Assembly: GCA_963816155.1 (NCBI GenBank)
Contig: CAWFJE010000011.1
Coordinates: 62,001 to 126,000 of the forward strand
Length of the DNA: 64,000 nt
Source of the DNA: JAXGXJ01 sp963816155
GTDB taxonomy: Bacteria; Actinomycetota; Thermoleophilia; RBG-16-64-13
Direction: 5' to 3'
Shown: positions 15,905-22,979 of the stretch, one piece after another
How positions within the stretch are numbered: position 1 is the stretch's first letter
Layout: the number at the start of each line of letters is the position of its first letter
Translations under genes and position numbers: made by a program
Notes under the pieces: generated by a model
Told to the model about the DNA's origin: nothing
Seen by the model: only the letters and a program-made list of their open reading frames with translations
Databases searched by the model: none

Positions 15905-16516
15905 TCAGTCTTGACCGGGCTTGGTGCCCGATTCGTAGTCGGCGAACTGCTTCTTGATCTCCTCTTGCACGGCTCTGATGACTCGCGGGTTCTGTAGCAA
16001 GTCAGCGCGCTTGGCCTCACTTGCATGTTGGGCCATATACGCGTCGGCGAGAATCGCATCGAGATTGCGGCCCTGACCGAGCTGTTTGACGATGTAGCGT
16101 ATGAGTCTCTCGTCGCGCTCGTTCACAGAGAGATCGTGGAAGCGGTCGCGGACTCCGGCGGCCGAAGCGGCGCTTTGCTCTACAGTGGTCGCTGCTCCTC
16201 CTCCACGCTCTGAGGCGACGGCATCTGGCGCGGTCTTCTCGGGGGGTATTCGAGTCTGGGGGCCCTGTCCCCCCAAGATAGCCGTCAGAGCGCTGAGGTC
16301 GCCTTCGGGAAGCATTTCCTGGCCGGCCGCGTGCTTGTCACGGGCACGTCTGACCAATTCGGCCCGCACGATATCTATCTCCCCGTGAAGCAGCCTTCGT
16401 TTCATCGACAGCTCACGCTCTTCTTCCAGGAGGCGATGCAGAAGATCCCTCAGAGCCGCATCGTTGTAGCTCCGGATGTTCAGCAGGCGGTCAAAAGTGT
16501 CGTCCACGGTGCTCAC
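15905..16516 (-). CDS. RsiG-like protein with a cyclic di-GMP-type motif
   Basis: The protein has 203 residues. An N-terminal helical stretch (about 20-62) carries E33, S37, R40, H44 and D48. This is the spacing E(x)3S(x)2R(x)3[Q]-(x)3D described for RsiG, the Streptomyces anti-sigma factor that binds WhiG together with cyclic di-GMP; here His replaces the Gln. Only one copy is visible, as in the homodimeric type. After a variable Gly/Ala-rich middle there is a conserved-looking C-terminal helical part (ERLIRYIVKQLGQGRNLDAI is seen as DERLIRYIVKQLGQGRNLDA). The GTG start lies 6 bases after a good -10 box, so the mRNA may be leaderless. The partner sigma factor is unknown. The family call rests on the motif and size. 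Confidence 0.68.
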   Translation of the reverse strand: MSTVDDTFDRLLNIRSYNDAALRDLLHRLLEEERELSMKRRLLHGEIDIVRAELVRRARDKHAAGQEMLPEGDLSALTAILGGQGPQTRIPPEKTAPDAVASERGGGAATTVEQSAASAAGVRDRFHDLSVNERDERLIRYIVKQLGQGRNLDAILADAYMAQHASEAKRADLLQNPRVIRAVQEEIKKQFADYESGTKPGQD

Positions 16517-16522
16517 ACTCTC

Positions 16523-16551
16523 ACTATAGCGATTGCGGCCACAACCTTCAA
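16523..16551 (-). promoter_or_regulatory. Promoter of the RsiG-like / FHA / FtsR unit, likely leaderless
   Basis: On the - strand TTGAAG (16551-16546), a 17-base spacer and TATAGT (16528-16523) form a good housekeeping promoter. The expected start point, 6-7 bases further on, coincides with the GTG start codon at 16516. No separate Shine-Dalgarno is visible. Confidence 0.65.
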
Positions 16552-16627
16552 CGCAAGGTAGAGACTAATGATGACCCCTAGCTCGAGCCGCGGACCTGAG
16601 AAACCGAAAGTCGCGTGCTGAGGGAGC

Positions 16628-17011
16628 CTACTCCTCCTCGGTAAGGAGCTGGTCGTACTCCTCGGCGCTCATGAGGTCGTCCTGTTCGGCGGGGTCGCTT
16701 AGCTTGATCTTGATCAGCCAGCCCGACTCAAAGGGGCTTTCGTTGATGAGCTCAGGGGCGTCGATGACCTCGTCATTGATCTCCAATACCGAGCCGCTGA
16801 GCGGCGCATAGACATCGCTCACAGCCTTGACGGATTCCACCTCAGCGTAGGGCGTGCCGGCGCTGACGTCCGCGCCCACCTCGGGGAGTTCGATGTAGAC
16901 AATGTCACCTAGTGACTCCTGGGCGTAGCTGGTGAGACCAAAAACAGCCGTATCCCCATCCACTCGGGCCCAGTCATGCTCCCTGTGGTACTTGAGGTTC
17001 TTCGGATTCAC
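16628..17011 (-). CDS. gcvH: Glycine cleavage system H protein
   Basis: This lipoyl carrier of the glycine cleavage complex shuttles the methylamine group between GcvP, GcvT and GcvL. The protein has 127 residues. It opens with YHREHDWARVDGDTAVFGLT and holds the lipoylated Lys in EVESVKAVSDVYAPLSG, ending with ESPFESGWLIKIKL and a short acidic tail. The GTG at 17011 was chosen because AAAGGAG lies upstream and homologues start here; a longer frame opens at 17071. No gcvP or gcvT is nearby, so it may serve an enzyme encoded elsewhere or act as a lipoate carrier. It heads the - strand block and is divergent from mglB. Confidence 0.95.
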   Translation of the reverse strand: MNPKNLKYHREHDWARVDGDTAVFGLTSYAQESLGDIVYIELPEVGADVSAGTPYAEVESVKAVSDVYAPLSGSVLEINDEVIDAPELINESPFESGWLIKIKLSDPAEQDDLMSAEEYDQLLTEEE

Positions 17012-17046
17012 ATGCGCTCCTTTCCTGCCATAATCGGCTGGCTCGC

Positions 17047-17055
17047 ATGATAACA
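17047..17055 (-). promoter_or_regulatory. Candidate extended -10 promoter for gcvH
   Basis: Read on the - strand the bases are TGT-TATCAT, an extended -10 with 5 of 6 consensus bases, about 36 bases before the gcvH GTG. I find no convincing -35 box. Confidence 0.35.
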
Positions 17056-17156
17056 CAGGCGTGTTTCTCACAGGTCTGCGGAGATGACCGTGCGGGCGGC
17101 CTTGTTGGGGTTCCGAATCCGTCTGGTTGAGTGAGCACCTTTCTTCCCCGTCCTTG

Positions 17157-17162
17157 TATACT
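17157..17162 (+). promoter_or_regulatory. Candidate -10 box for mglBA
   Basis: TATACT lies 34 bases before the mglB GTG, in the 185-base divergent gap between gcvH and mglB. No matching -35 is evident at normal spacing, so this is tentative. Confidence 0.35.
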
Positions 17163-17196
17163 TCGAATGCGTGCGTAGGGACGAAGGAGGTGCTCA

Positions 17197-17697
17197 GTGG
17201 CGCTCAGCGCGAAAGGGCTAGTCATCAGCGAGGCACACATGGAGGTGTTGGATTCTGTGCTGGCCAAACTGCGCCGGGTCTCCGGCTCTCGCTTTGCCGC
17301 CCTGGTCTCCACCAGCGGACAGCCTATCATCATCTCGCCGGCTGACGCGGAGTCGGACACACTGTCCCTGGCGGCGCTTGCCGCCAGTTCGTTCGCCGCT
17401 ACTAGGCAACTCGCCAAGTTGCTGAGTGAGCGGCAATTCACCCTGTTGTTCCATGAAGGTGAGGAGTCCAACCTGCATGTCGTGCAGGTGAATGACCAGG
17501 TGCTCCTCCTCATCACCTTTGGCCACGACACGCAGGTGGGTCGCGTTAGGCTCTATACGAGCCGGGCCCTGCAGGCTCTCAAGCCTGTTTTCGAAGGTGC
17601 CGACAGTATTTCTGACGGCTCCGCCGTCATTCACGCAGAGTACTCACGCGAGGCGGGCGAGGCACTGGACGATCTGCTAAGCGAAGAGGGTGAGTGA
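17197..17697 (+). CDS. mglB: Roadblock/LC7 family protein MglB
   Basis: The 166-residue protein has the Roadblock/LC7 fold. It opens with ISEAHMEVLDSVLAKLRRVS, then GSRFAALVSTSGQPIIISPA and LAALAASSFAATRQLAKLL, the usual alternating helix-sheet pattern, followed by QVLLLITFG. MglB is the GTPase-activating partner of MglA in Myxococcus and Thermus, where the pair sets cell polarity and directs type IV pili. AAGGAGGT precedes the GTG start. The gene lies directly before mglA. Function in this lineage is inferred from the pair and from the pilus genes in the window. Confidence 0.87.
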   Translation: MALSAKGLVISEAHMEVLDSVLAKLRRVSGSRFAALVSTSGQPIIISPADAESDTLSLAALAASSFAATRQLAKLLSERQFTLLFHEGEESNLHVVQVNDQVLLLITFGHDTQVGRVRLYTSRALQALKPVFEGADSISDGSAVIHAEYSREAGEALDDLLSEEGE

Positions 17698-17716
17698 CAG
17701 TACCAAGGGAACGTGT

Positions 17717-18295
17717 ATGGCTCTTATCAATCTCGCCTCACGCGAGATCAATTACAAAATCGTGTACTACGGCTGCGGGTTGTGCGGCAAGACGACCAAC
17801 ATCCAGTACATCTACGACCGTGTAAGTCCGGCGGCCCGGGGTCGCCTGTTCAGCATCGCCACAGAGGAAGAGCGCACCCTCTACTTCGACTTCCTCCCTC
17901 TGTCTCTTGGTGACGTAAGGGGTCTGCGGACCCGGTTCCATATCTACACCGTACCGGGTCAGTCCTTCTACAACGCCTCCCGAAAGCTGGTTCTCGAGGG
18001 TGTTGACGGGGTGGTATTCGTGGTCGACAGCCAAGTATCAAGGCTCGACGAGAACGTGGAGAGCTATCTGAATCTCTGGCAGAACCTGATGGAGCAGGGC
18101 GAGGACCCAGTTCGGCTCGCCCTGGTGCTGCAGATGAACAAGCGCGACCTTGATTCCGTCTTCTCCGTGGGCGACCTTGCAGAACTGCTCGATCACACGG
18201 GCTCCCCGGTCGTGGAAGCCACGGCCGTGCAAGGAATCGGCGTCTTCGCCACCCTCAAGAGCATCTGCAAGGAAGTCATCGCCAGGAGTGTGTAG
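17717..18295 (+). CDS. mglA: Ras-like GTPase MglA
   Basis: The protein has 192 residues from the ATG at 17717. This start was chosen because AAGGGA sits 7 bases upstream and homologues begin about 8 residues before SREIN; a GTG at 17690 would add 9 residues and overlap mglB. The P-loop GCGLCGKTT (residues 19-27), the unusual switch 2 TVPGQ in place of DxxGQ, and NKRD for guanine binding are all hallmarks of the MglA family. In Myxococcus, MglA-GTP marks the leading pole and recruits pilus and gliding machinery. It is likely regulated by the MglB just upstream. The gene converges on the - strand pyrophosphorylase gene, with no hairpin terminator between them. Confidence 0.92.
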   Translation: MALINLASREINYKIVYYGCGLCGKTTNIQYIYDRVSPAARGRLFSIATEEERTLYFDFLPLSLGDVRGLRTRFHIYTVPGQSFYNASRKLVLEGVDGVVFVVDSQVSRLDENVESYLNLWQNLMEQGEDPVRLALVLQMNKRDLDSVFSVGDLAELLDHTGSPVVEATAVQGIGVFATLKSICKEVIARSV

Positions 18296-18367
18296 ACGCC
18301 GCCGGTGACCCGTACGGAAAGTTCCGGCACAGCGAGCCCGGTCTGGGGCCGCGACTGACCCGCTCGG

Positions 18368-20881
18368 TCAGGCTGCGCCGCCCTCCGCGATCACAGCCCT
18401 CAGGGTATCGAGGTAGCCGGCAGCCAGTTCACCAGCCCGCGTTTCGTCCCCAGCCTCCGCGTAGACGTGGAAGAAAGGCTCTTCAGCGTCGGGCAGGATC
18501 AGTACCCACTCAGAATGATCGAGGAAGACCTTGATGCCGTCGACGAGAGACACACGCCCTTCGCGCAACTTCTCGGTCATGCGGCGCATGACCAGGCCCT
18601 TGAGATCCCAGGGGCACTCTGCCACTTCGTGGATCAGATGAGCCACGGGCACACGGTCGACAAGGCTGGATAGAGGAGCATCGGACGTGGAGACCAGCTC
18701 GAGGACCTTGCCGAGAGTGAAGAGGCCGTCCATGGAGGGCAGCACCGACGGGTAGATATAGCCCCCATCTCCGCCGGCCGCGAAAACGGTGTTGGGACGG
18801 GTGGCTTCGGCCGTCAAGGCCGCTTTGGAGCACTTGGTACGACGGATGTTGGTTCCCGTGGCTGTGATCATCTGCTCGGCGTGCCGGGTGACGTTCAGCG
18901 GCAAGGCGATCGTCCCCCCTCCCCCAGCCTCGCGGGCGGCCTGCTGGAGCAGGACCAGCAGCAGGGCCGCGTCCGGCACCAGACGCCCCTTCTCATCGAC
19001 GATGAAGAGGTATTCCGCGCCCGGATCGAGGATGACTCCGATATCGGCCTCCATGGCTCTGACCAACTCGCTCACCCGCCGGGCCTTCTCCGGCAGCGTC
19101 TCGGCCACGGTGAACCTCTTGCGACTGCTCGACCCGGCGTTGATGGAGATCGTTTCAACACCGAGTTTGTCGAGGGTATTGGAGAAGAAGAAGGCCGGTG
19201 CGGAGTCGGAGTAATCGATGACCAGCCGTGGCTGCCGGCTGCGGATGGCCAGGGTGTTCCAGTTCTCCAGTAGGGAGTTGGAATAGGTCTCGATGGCGCG
19301 GGGTGGGTACAGCACCACTCCCATTTCCTCGAACGATGCCCGGCGGAAGTCCTCGCGGAAATAGAGGTTCTCCACGGCTCGCTCTTTCTTCCCGTCCAGA
19401 GGTACTCCGGGGGCCTCGGAGAAGAGGATCTCGATCTGGTCGGGGTTGTCCAGGCTCATCTGCACGTGGATGCCGCCGACGGCAGCACCGCTCTTGATGT
19501 CGAATCGGTTGATCGCGGCTGTGGCCACGGTCAGGTCGCGCACGTTGACCCCTGTGGAGTTCAGACCGCTGATGACGGCTCGTTTGAACACGCGGCAGGC
19601 GTGGTGGGTATCACGGCTGGTGGTGACATGCGTGCCCTTGGCTATGAGGGTGCCGTACGACATGGCCAGGCGCATGGCCATCTCGGGCGTGACATCGACG
19701 TTGGCCAGTCCCCTCACGCCATTCCGTCCGAACAGGGTGCTGGGGCCGCGCGATTCCCAGACGATCGACGAGCGCACGGTGGAGCCCGGCTCGATGTTCT
19801 TGAAGGGGTAGATCTTCACGTTATTGGCCACGACGGCGTTGCGCCCCACGATGGAGCGGTCGCCTATCACCGCTCCCTCGGCTATGTTGGCGTTCTCGTG
19901 GATCTCGACGGCGTTGCCCAGGATGGCCCCGTTCACCACGGCCCCTGAGGCCAGGTACACGTTCTCGCCCAGCACTGAGTCTGCTACCTGCGCGCCGGCC
20001 CGCATGACCACGTTGCTGCCCAGCACCGTGTGTGATCCCACCCGTGCCCCGGGTTCCAGGCGGACATTGGCGCCTATGACCGCCGGCCCTTCGACCTCAT
20101 CGAGACTATCGATGGAAGCGCCTTGTTCCACCCATACGTTGCCTCGCAGGCGCACTCCGGGCGGGGTGAGCCGGATCTTGCCGTCAAGGGCGTCACGGTT
20201 GGCTTGGAGGTATTGCTCCAGGCTGCCTATGTCCTGCCAGTACCCTTCACAGACCATGCCGTACAGCGGCCTGCCCATATCAAAGAGTTTGGGGAAGAGG
20301 TTGTGGCTGAAATCGTACGGTTGCCCGTCGGGAATGTGGTCCAGTACCTCCGGCTCGATGACGTAGATGCCGGTGTTGACGGTATCGGAAAAGACCTGCC
20401 CCCACCCCGGCTTCTCGAGGAAGCGTTGGATCCTCCCCTCGTCGTCCACGATGACCACACCGAACTCCAGCGGGTTCTCCACGCTCTTGAGCGCGATAGT
20501 GATCATGGCCTCGCGCTGCTTGTGGAAGTCGATCACGCTGCTGAGGTCGAAGTCGGTGAGAGCGTCACCGCTGATGACGAGGAAGGTGTCGTCGATCATG
20601 TCTTTGGCCAGGCGAATGGAGCCGGCCGTACCGGCCGGCGTCTCCTCCACCGTGTATTCGATGTGCATGCCCAAAGAACTGCCGTCGCCGAAGTGATTAC
20701 GGATGAGGCGAGGCAGGAAGGCCAGCGTCATGATCACGTCGTTGATGCCGTGGCGCTGTACCAACTCCAGGATATGCTGGATGGTGGGCTTGTTGACCAC
20801 GGGAACCATCGGCTTCGGCTGGTTGGACGTGAGTGGCCGTAGTCTGGTCCCTTGACCACCGGCCATGACGATCGCCTTCAC
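18368..20881 (-). CDS. Mannose-1-phosphate guanylyltransferase-like protein fused to a degenerate phosphomannomutase domain
   Basis: The 837-residue protein has three parts. Residues 1-235 form a sugar-phosphate nucleotidyltransferase (MAGGQGTRLRPLTSNQPKPM, then EETPAGTAGSIRLAKD). Residues 250-360 form a left-handed beta-helix of hexapeptide repeats (ILGNAVEIHENANIAEGAVI). Residues 380-837 resemble a phosphomannomutase. The mutase lacks the TASHNP phosphoserine loop (GGIHVQMSLDNPDQ stands there), and the usual DGDGDR metal loop reads DPGAEYLFIVDEKG. The likely product is GDP-mannose or a similar nucleotide sugar for surface glycans; mutase activity is doubtful. Similar fusions exist in several bacterial phyla. 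GTG start with AGGAGGT (20887-20893) upstream. Confidence 0.85.
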   Translation of the reverse strand: MKAIVMAGGQGTRLRPLTSNQPKPMVPVVNKPTIQHILELVQRHGINDVIMTLAFLPRLIRNHFGDGSSLGMHIEYTVEETPAGTAGSIRLAKDMIDDTFLVISGDALTDFDLSSVIDFHKQREAMITIALKSVENPLEFGVVIVDDEGRIQRFLEKPGWGQVFSDTVNTGIYVIEPEVLDHIPDGQPYDFSHNLFPKLFDMGRPLYGMVCEGYWQDIGSLEQYLQANRDALDGKIRLTPPGVRLRGNVWVEQGASIDSLDEVEGPAVIGANVRLEPGARVGSHTVLGSNVVMRAGAQVADSVLGENVYLASGAVVNGAILGNAVEIHENANIAEGAVIGDRSIVGRNAVVANNVKIYPFKNIEPGSTVRSSIVWESRGPSTLFGRNGVRGLANVDVTPEMAMRLAMSYGTLIAKGTHVTTSRDTHHACRVFKRAVISGLNSTGVNVRDLTVATAAINRFDIKSGAAVGGIHVQMSLDNPDQIEILFSEAPGVPLDGKKERAVENLYFREDFRRASFEEMGVVLYPPRAIETYSNSLLENWNTLAIRSRQPRLVIDYSDSAPAFFFSNTLDKLGVETISINAGSSSRKRFTVAETLPEKARRVSELVRAMEADIGVILDPGAEYLFIVDEKGRLVPDAALLLVLLQQAAREAGGGGTIALPLNVTRHAEQMITATGTNIRRTKCSKAALTAEATRPNTVFAAGGDGGYIYPSVLPSMDGLFTLGKVLELVSTSDAPLSSLVDRVPVAHLIHEVAECPWDLKGLVMRRMTEKLREGRVSLVDGIKVFLDHSEWVLILPDAEEPFFHVYAEAGDETRAGELAAGYLDTLRAVIAEGGAA

Positions 20882-21032
20882 TGCGGACCTCCTGAGAGAG
20901 GTGGGTGTTTTCCAGCATAACCTGAACTACCCTCAGGCGGAAGGTGGTACACGCAGACCCCGGAGTGACCCTGAGGTGACCGCACAGCCGCCTGTGCCGG
21001 AGAGCCGCCTATGACACACGATCAGAAATGAG

Positions 21033-21060
21033 AAAACCCCGCCAGATGCGGGGCTTCTTA
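21033..21060 (-). terminator. Intrinsic terminator after tRNA-Pro
   Basis: On the - strand, CCCCGC-ATCTG-GCGGGG forms a hairpin followed by TTTTCTC. It lies 3 bases beyond the tRNA 3' end and should end the tRNA transcript. Confidence 0.85.
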
Positions 21061-21062
21061 GG

Positions 21063-21136
21063 TCGGGACGGCCGGATTTGAACCGGCGACCTTCCGGCCC
21101 CCAGCCGGATGCGCTACCAAACTACGCCACGTCCCG
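21063..21136 (-). tRNA. tRNA-Pro, anticodon GGG
   Basis: The 74-base gene folds cleanly: acceptor stem CGGGACG with CGTCCCG, D-arm GCGT-AGTTTGGTA-GCGC, anticodon stem TCCGG with CCGGA around loop CTGGGGG (anticodon GGG, reads CCC and CCU), variable AGGTC, and T-arm GCCGG-TTCAAAT-CCGGC, then discriminator A. No CCA is encoded. This fits the presence of a tRNA nucleotidyltransferase gene in the window. A promoter lies just upstream and a terminator just downstream. Confidence 0.95.
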
Positions 21137-21149
21137 ATGCGCGCGAATC

Positions 21150-21178
21150 AGTATAGCGCGCGCCGTGAGGATGGACCA
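21150..21178 (-). promoter_or_regulatory. Promoter of tRNA-Pro
   Basis: On the - strand, TGGTCC (21178-21173), a 17-base spacer and TATACT (21155-21150) lie just before the tRNA. The start point would fall near 21143, leaving a short leader. The -10 is good, the -35 weak. Confidence 0.5.
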
Positions 21179-21228
21179 CCGCTTGCGGGCATGGAACCGA
21201 CGACGGCGCGGCACGCCCGACGGCGTCG

Positions 21229-22263
21229 CTACCAGTCCTCGGAGCGCGGTCTGCGCGTCATGAGATCACGCACGCAGACCGAAACGCTCTTGCCATCGCG
21301 GATGACCGCGACGACGTTCTCCGTGATGGGCATCTCCACGCTCTGCATCCGGGCCAGATCGAGGATGACCGGAGCGCTGGTGAGGCCCTCGGCGACCATT
21401 CCCATCTTCGCCTCCACCCCATGCGCGGCGAACCCCTGCGCGAGTAGCTCACCGGCCATACGATTGCGGGAATGGCGGGAGGTACAGGTGCCCACCAGAT
21501 CGCCCAGCCCGGCCAGTCCGGAGAAGGTCCGGGCGTCGGCCCCCAGAGCGAGACCCAGGCGGGTCATCTCGGCGAGACCGCGGGTCACCAAGGCCGCACG
21601 GGCGTTGTCGCCGAAACCGAGTCCGTCGGACATGCCCGTGGCCAAAGCCACGACGTTCTTGATGGCGGCGGCTACCTCCACTCCCACAAGGTCGGGGTTC
21701 ACGTAGGCGCGTAAGGCCTGATTTGACATCCAACTCTGGAGCCTCTTGGCGAATGCAGTGTCTCCGGAGGCGATCACGGTGGCGGTCGGCTGGCCGAGGG
21801 CCACCTCCTCGGCCTGGTTGGGGCCGGAGAGTACTGCAATCGACGGCGATACAGCGACCAACTCCGAGGCGGCGACCTCGCTCAGACGCTGGTGGCTTCG
21901 AGGGTCGAGACCCTTGGTGAGGCTCAGCACGTCCACGCCGGGACGCAGGTGGGGCGCGAGGGACACAAGTACCTCACGGTACACTCGGCTGGGCACGGCG
22001 ATCACCACCAGGTCCATTTCAAGCAGGCGGGGATCGGGGTACGCGCCGTATTCCAGACCATGCGGAAGATCCAAGAAGTCGAGGTAGTCAGGATTCCGGC
22101 CATGGCGGCGCATGCTTTCGGCCTGCTCCCGACGTCGCGCCAGAAGAATCGTTCGGCAGCCCAGCGAGTCAAGGTGCGCGGCGAACGCCGTCCCCCAACT
22201 TCCAGCGCCGACGACGGCTACCCGTGGGAGGTCGATCGCGCCATGTCTACGTGCGCCGGTCAC
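21229..22263 (-). CDS. gpsA: Glycerol-3-phosphate dehydrogenase [NAD(P)+]
   Basis: The enzyme makes sn-glycerol 3-phosphate from dihydroxyacetone phosphate, the backbone for phospholipids. It has 344 residues. The nucleotide fold VAVVGAGSWGTAFAAHL opens the protein. Family motifs are VLSLTKGLDPRS, VLSGPNQAEEVALGQP (usually GPS/GPNFA), EVAAAIKNVVALATGMSDGL with the catalytic Lys, and RNRMAGELLAQG. The GTG start overlaps the plsY stop by 4 bases; plsY makes the acyl acceptor reaction that uses its product. Confidence 0.96.
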   Translation of the reverse strand: MTGARRHGAIDLPRVAVVGAGSWGTAFAAHLDSLGCRTILLARRREQAESMRRHGRNPDYLDFLDLPHGLEYGAYPDPRLLEMDLVVIAVPSRVYREVLVSLAPHLRPGVDVLSLTKGLDPRSHQRLSEVAASELVAVSPSIAVLSGPNQAEEVALGQPTATVIASGDTAFAKRLQSWMSNQALRAYVNPDLVGVEVAAAIKNVVALATGMSDGLGFGDNARAALVTRGLAEMTRLGLALGADARTFSGLAGLGDLVGTCTSRHSRNRMAGELLAQGFAAHGVEAKMGMVAEGLTSAPVILDLARMQSVEMPITENVVAVIRDGKSVSVCVRDLMTRRPRSEDW

Positions 22264-22979
22264 AGCAGGGGACCTTGGGGCGAGTTACGTCCCGTCAGGG
22301 ACCCCGACTGATCGGGAGCGGTCGCAGCCTGTGAGCCGGTGTCCGCCGGCCCTGGTCCTGACGAGCGCGGTTTGTTCCAGGGAAAGACCACTCGGCGTTC
22401 CTGGTGGCGCCAAAGCCTGACCATGTTGCCGCGATGAGCCCACAACACCACCGCTGCCATAAGGAACGACACCACGATATAGGGCGGAGGTTGGTCGAAG
22501 AGCACCGCCATGATGGGCAACAGCACGGTACAGGTCAGCGAAGCGATCGAGACGATGCGTGTGCTGACGAGCACCACAGCGAAGATGCCGAAGAGGATGG
22601 AGACGGGAACCGGCATCATGGCGAGACCTGCTCCCGCGCCCGTGGCCACTCCTTTGCCCCCCCTGCCCCGCAGGAAGATGGAGTAGTTGTGGCCGGCGAC
22701 GCAGGCGAACGCCACCAGTACGGTGACGGTCGGGGTACTCAGATACTGCGCGATGAGCACAGGGATGACGCCCTTGAGTACGTCGGCGATCAGCACGGCT
22801 ACTCCCAGCCTTGTGCCGAGGACTCGGAAGGCATTCGTAGTGCCGGCGTTGCCGCTCCCTTCGTGACGAACGTCCACTCCGCGGAACATCCTTCCCAGGA
22901 ACACGCTGGGTGAGATGGATCCGACCAGATAGCCGAACAGCACCAGCCCGATGGCCGTAAGGAGCGAGGACGTGCTCAT
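22260..22979 (-). CDS. plsY: Glycerol-3-phosphate acyltransferase PlsY
   Basis: This integral membrane enzyme acylates glycerol 3-phosphate with acyl phosphate, the first step of phospholipid synthesis in most Gram-positive bacteria. It has 239 residues from the ATG at 22979; a longer open frame exists but the family starts here. Motifs seen are YLVGSISPSVFLGRMF, GSGNAGTTNAFRVLG, ADVLKGVIPVLIA, and AGHNYSIFLRGRGGKGVAT. The last 35 residues or so form a basic, Pro/Ser-rich tail that is longer than usual. It overlaps der upstream and gpsA downstream by 4 bases each. Confidence 0.95.
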   Translation of the reverse strand: MSTSSLLTAIGLVLFGYLVGSISPSVFLGRMFRGVDVRHEGSGNAGTTNAFRVLGTRLGVAVLIADVLKGVIPVLIAQYLSTPTVTVLVAFACVAGHNYSIFLRGRGGKGVATGAGAGLAMMPVPVSILFGIFAVVLVSTRIVSIASLTCTVLLPIMAVLFDQPPPYIVVSFLMAAVVLWAHRGNMVRLWRHQERRVVFPWNKPRSSGPGPADTGSQAATAPDQSGSLTGRNSPQGPLL

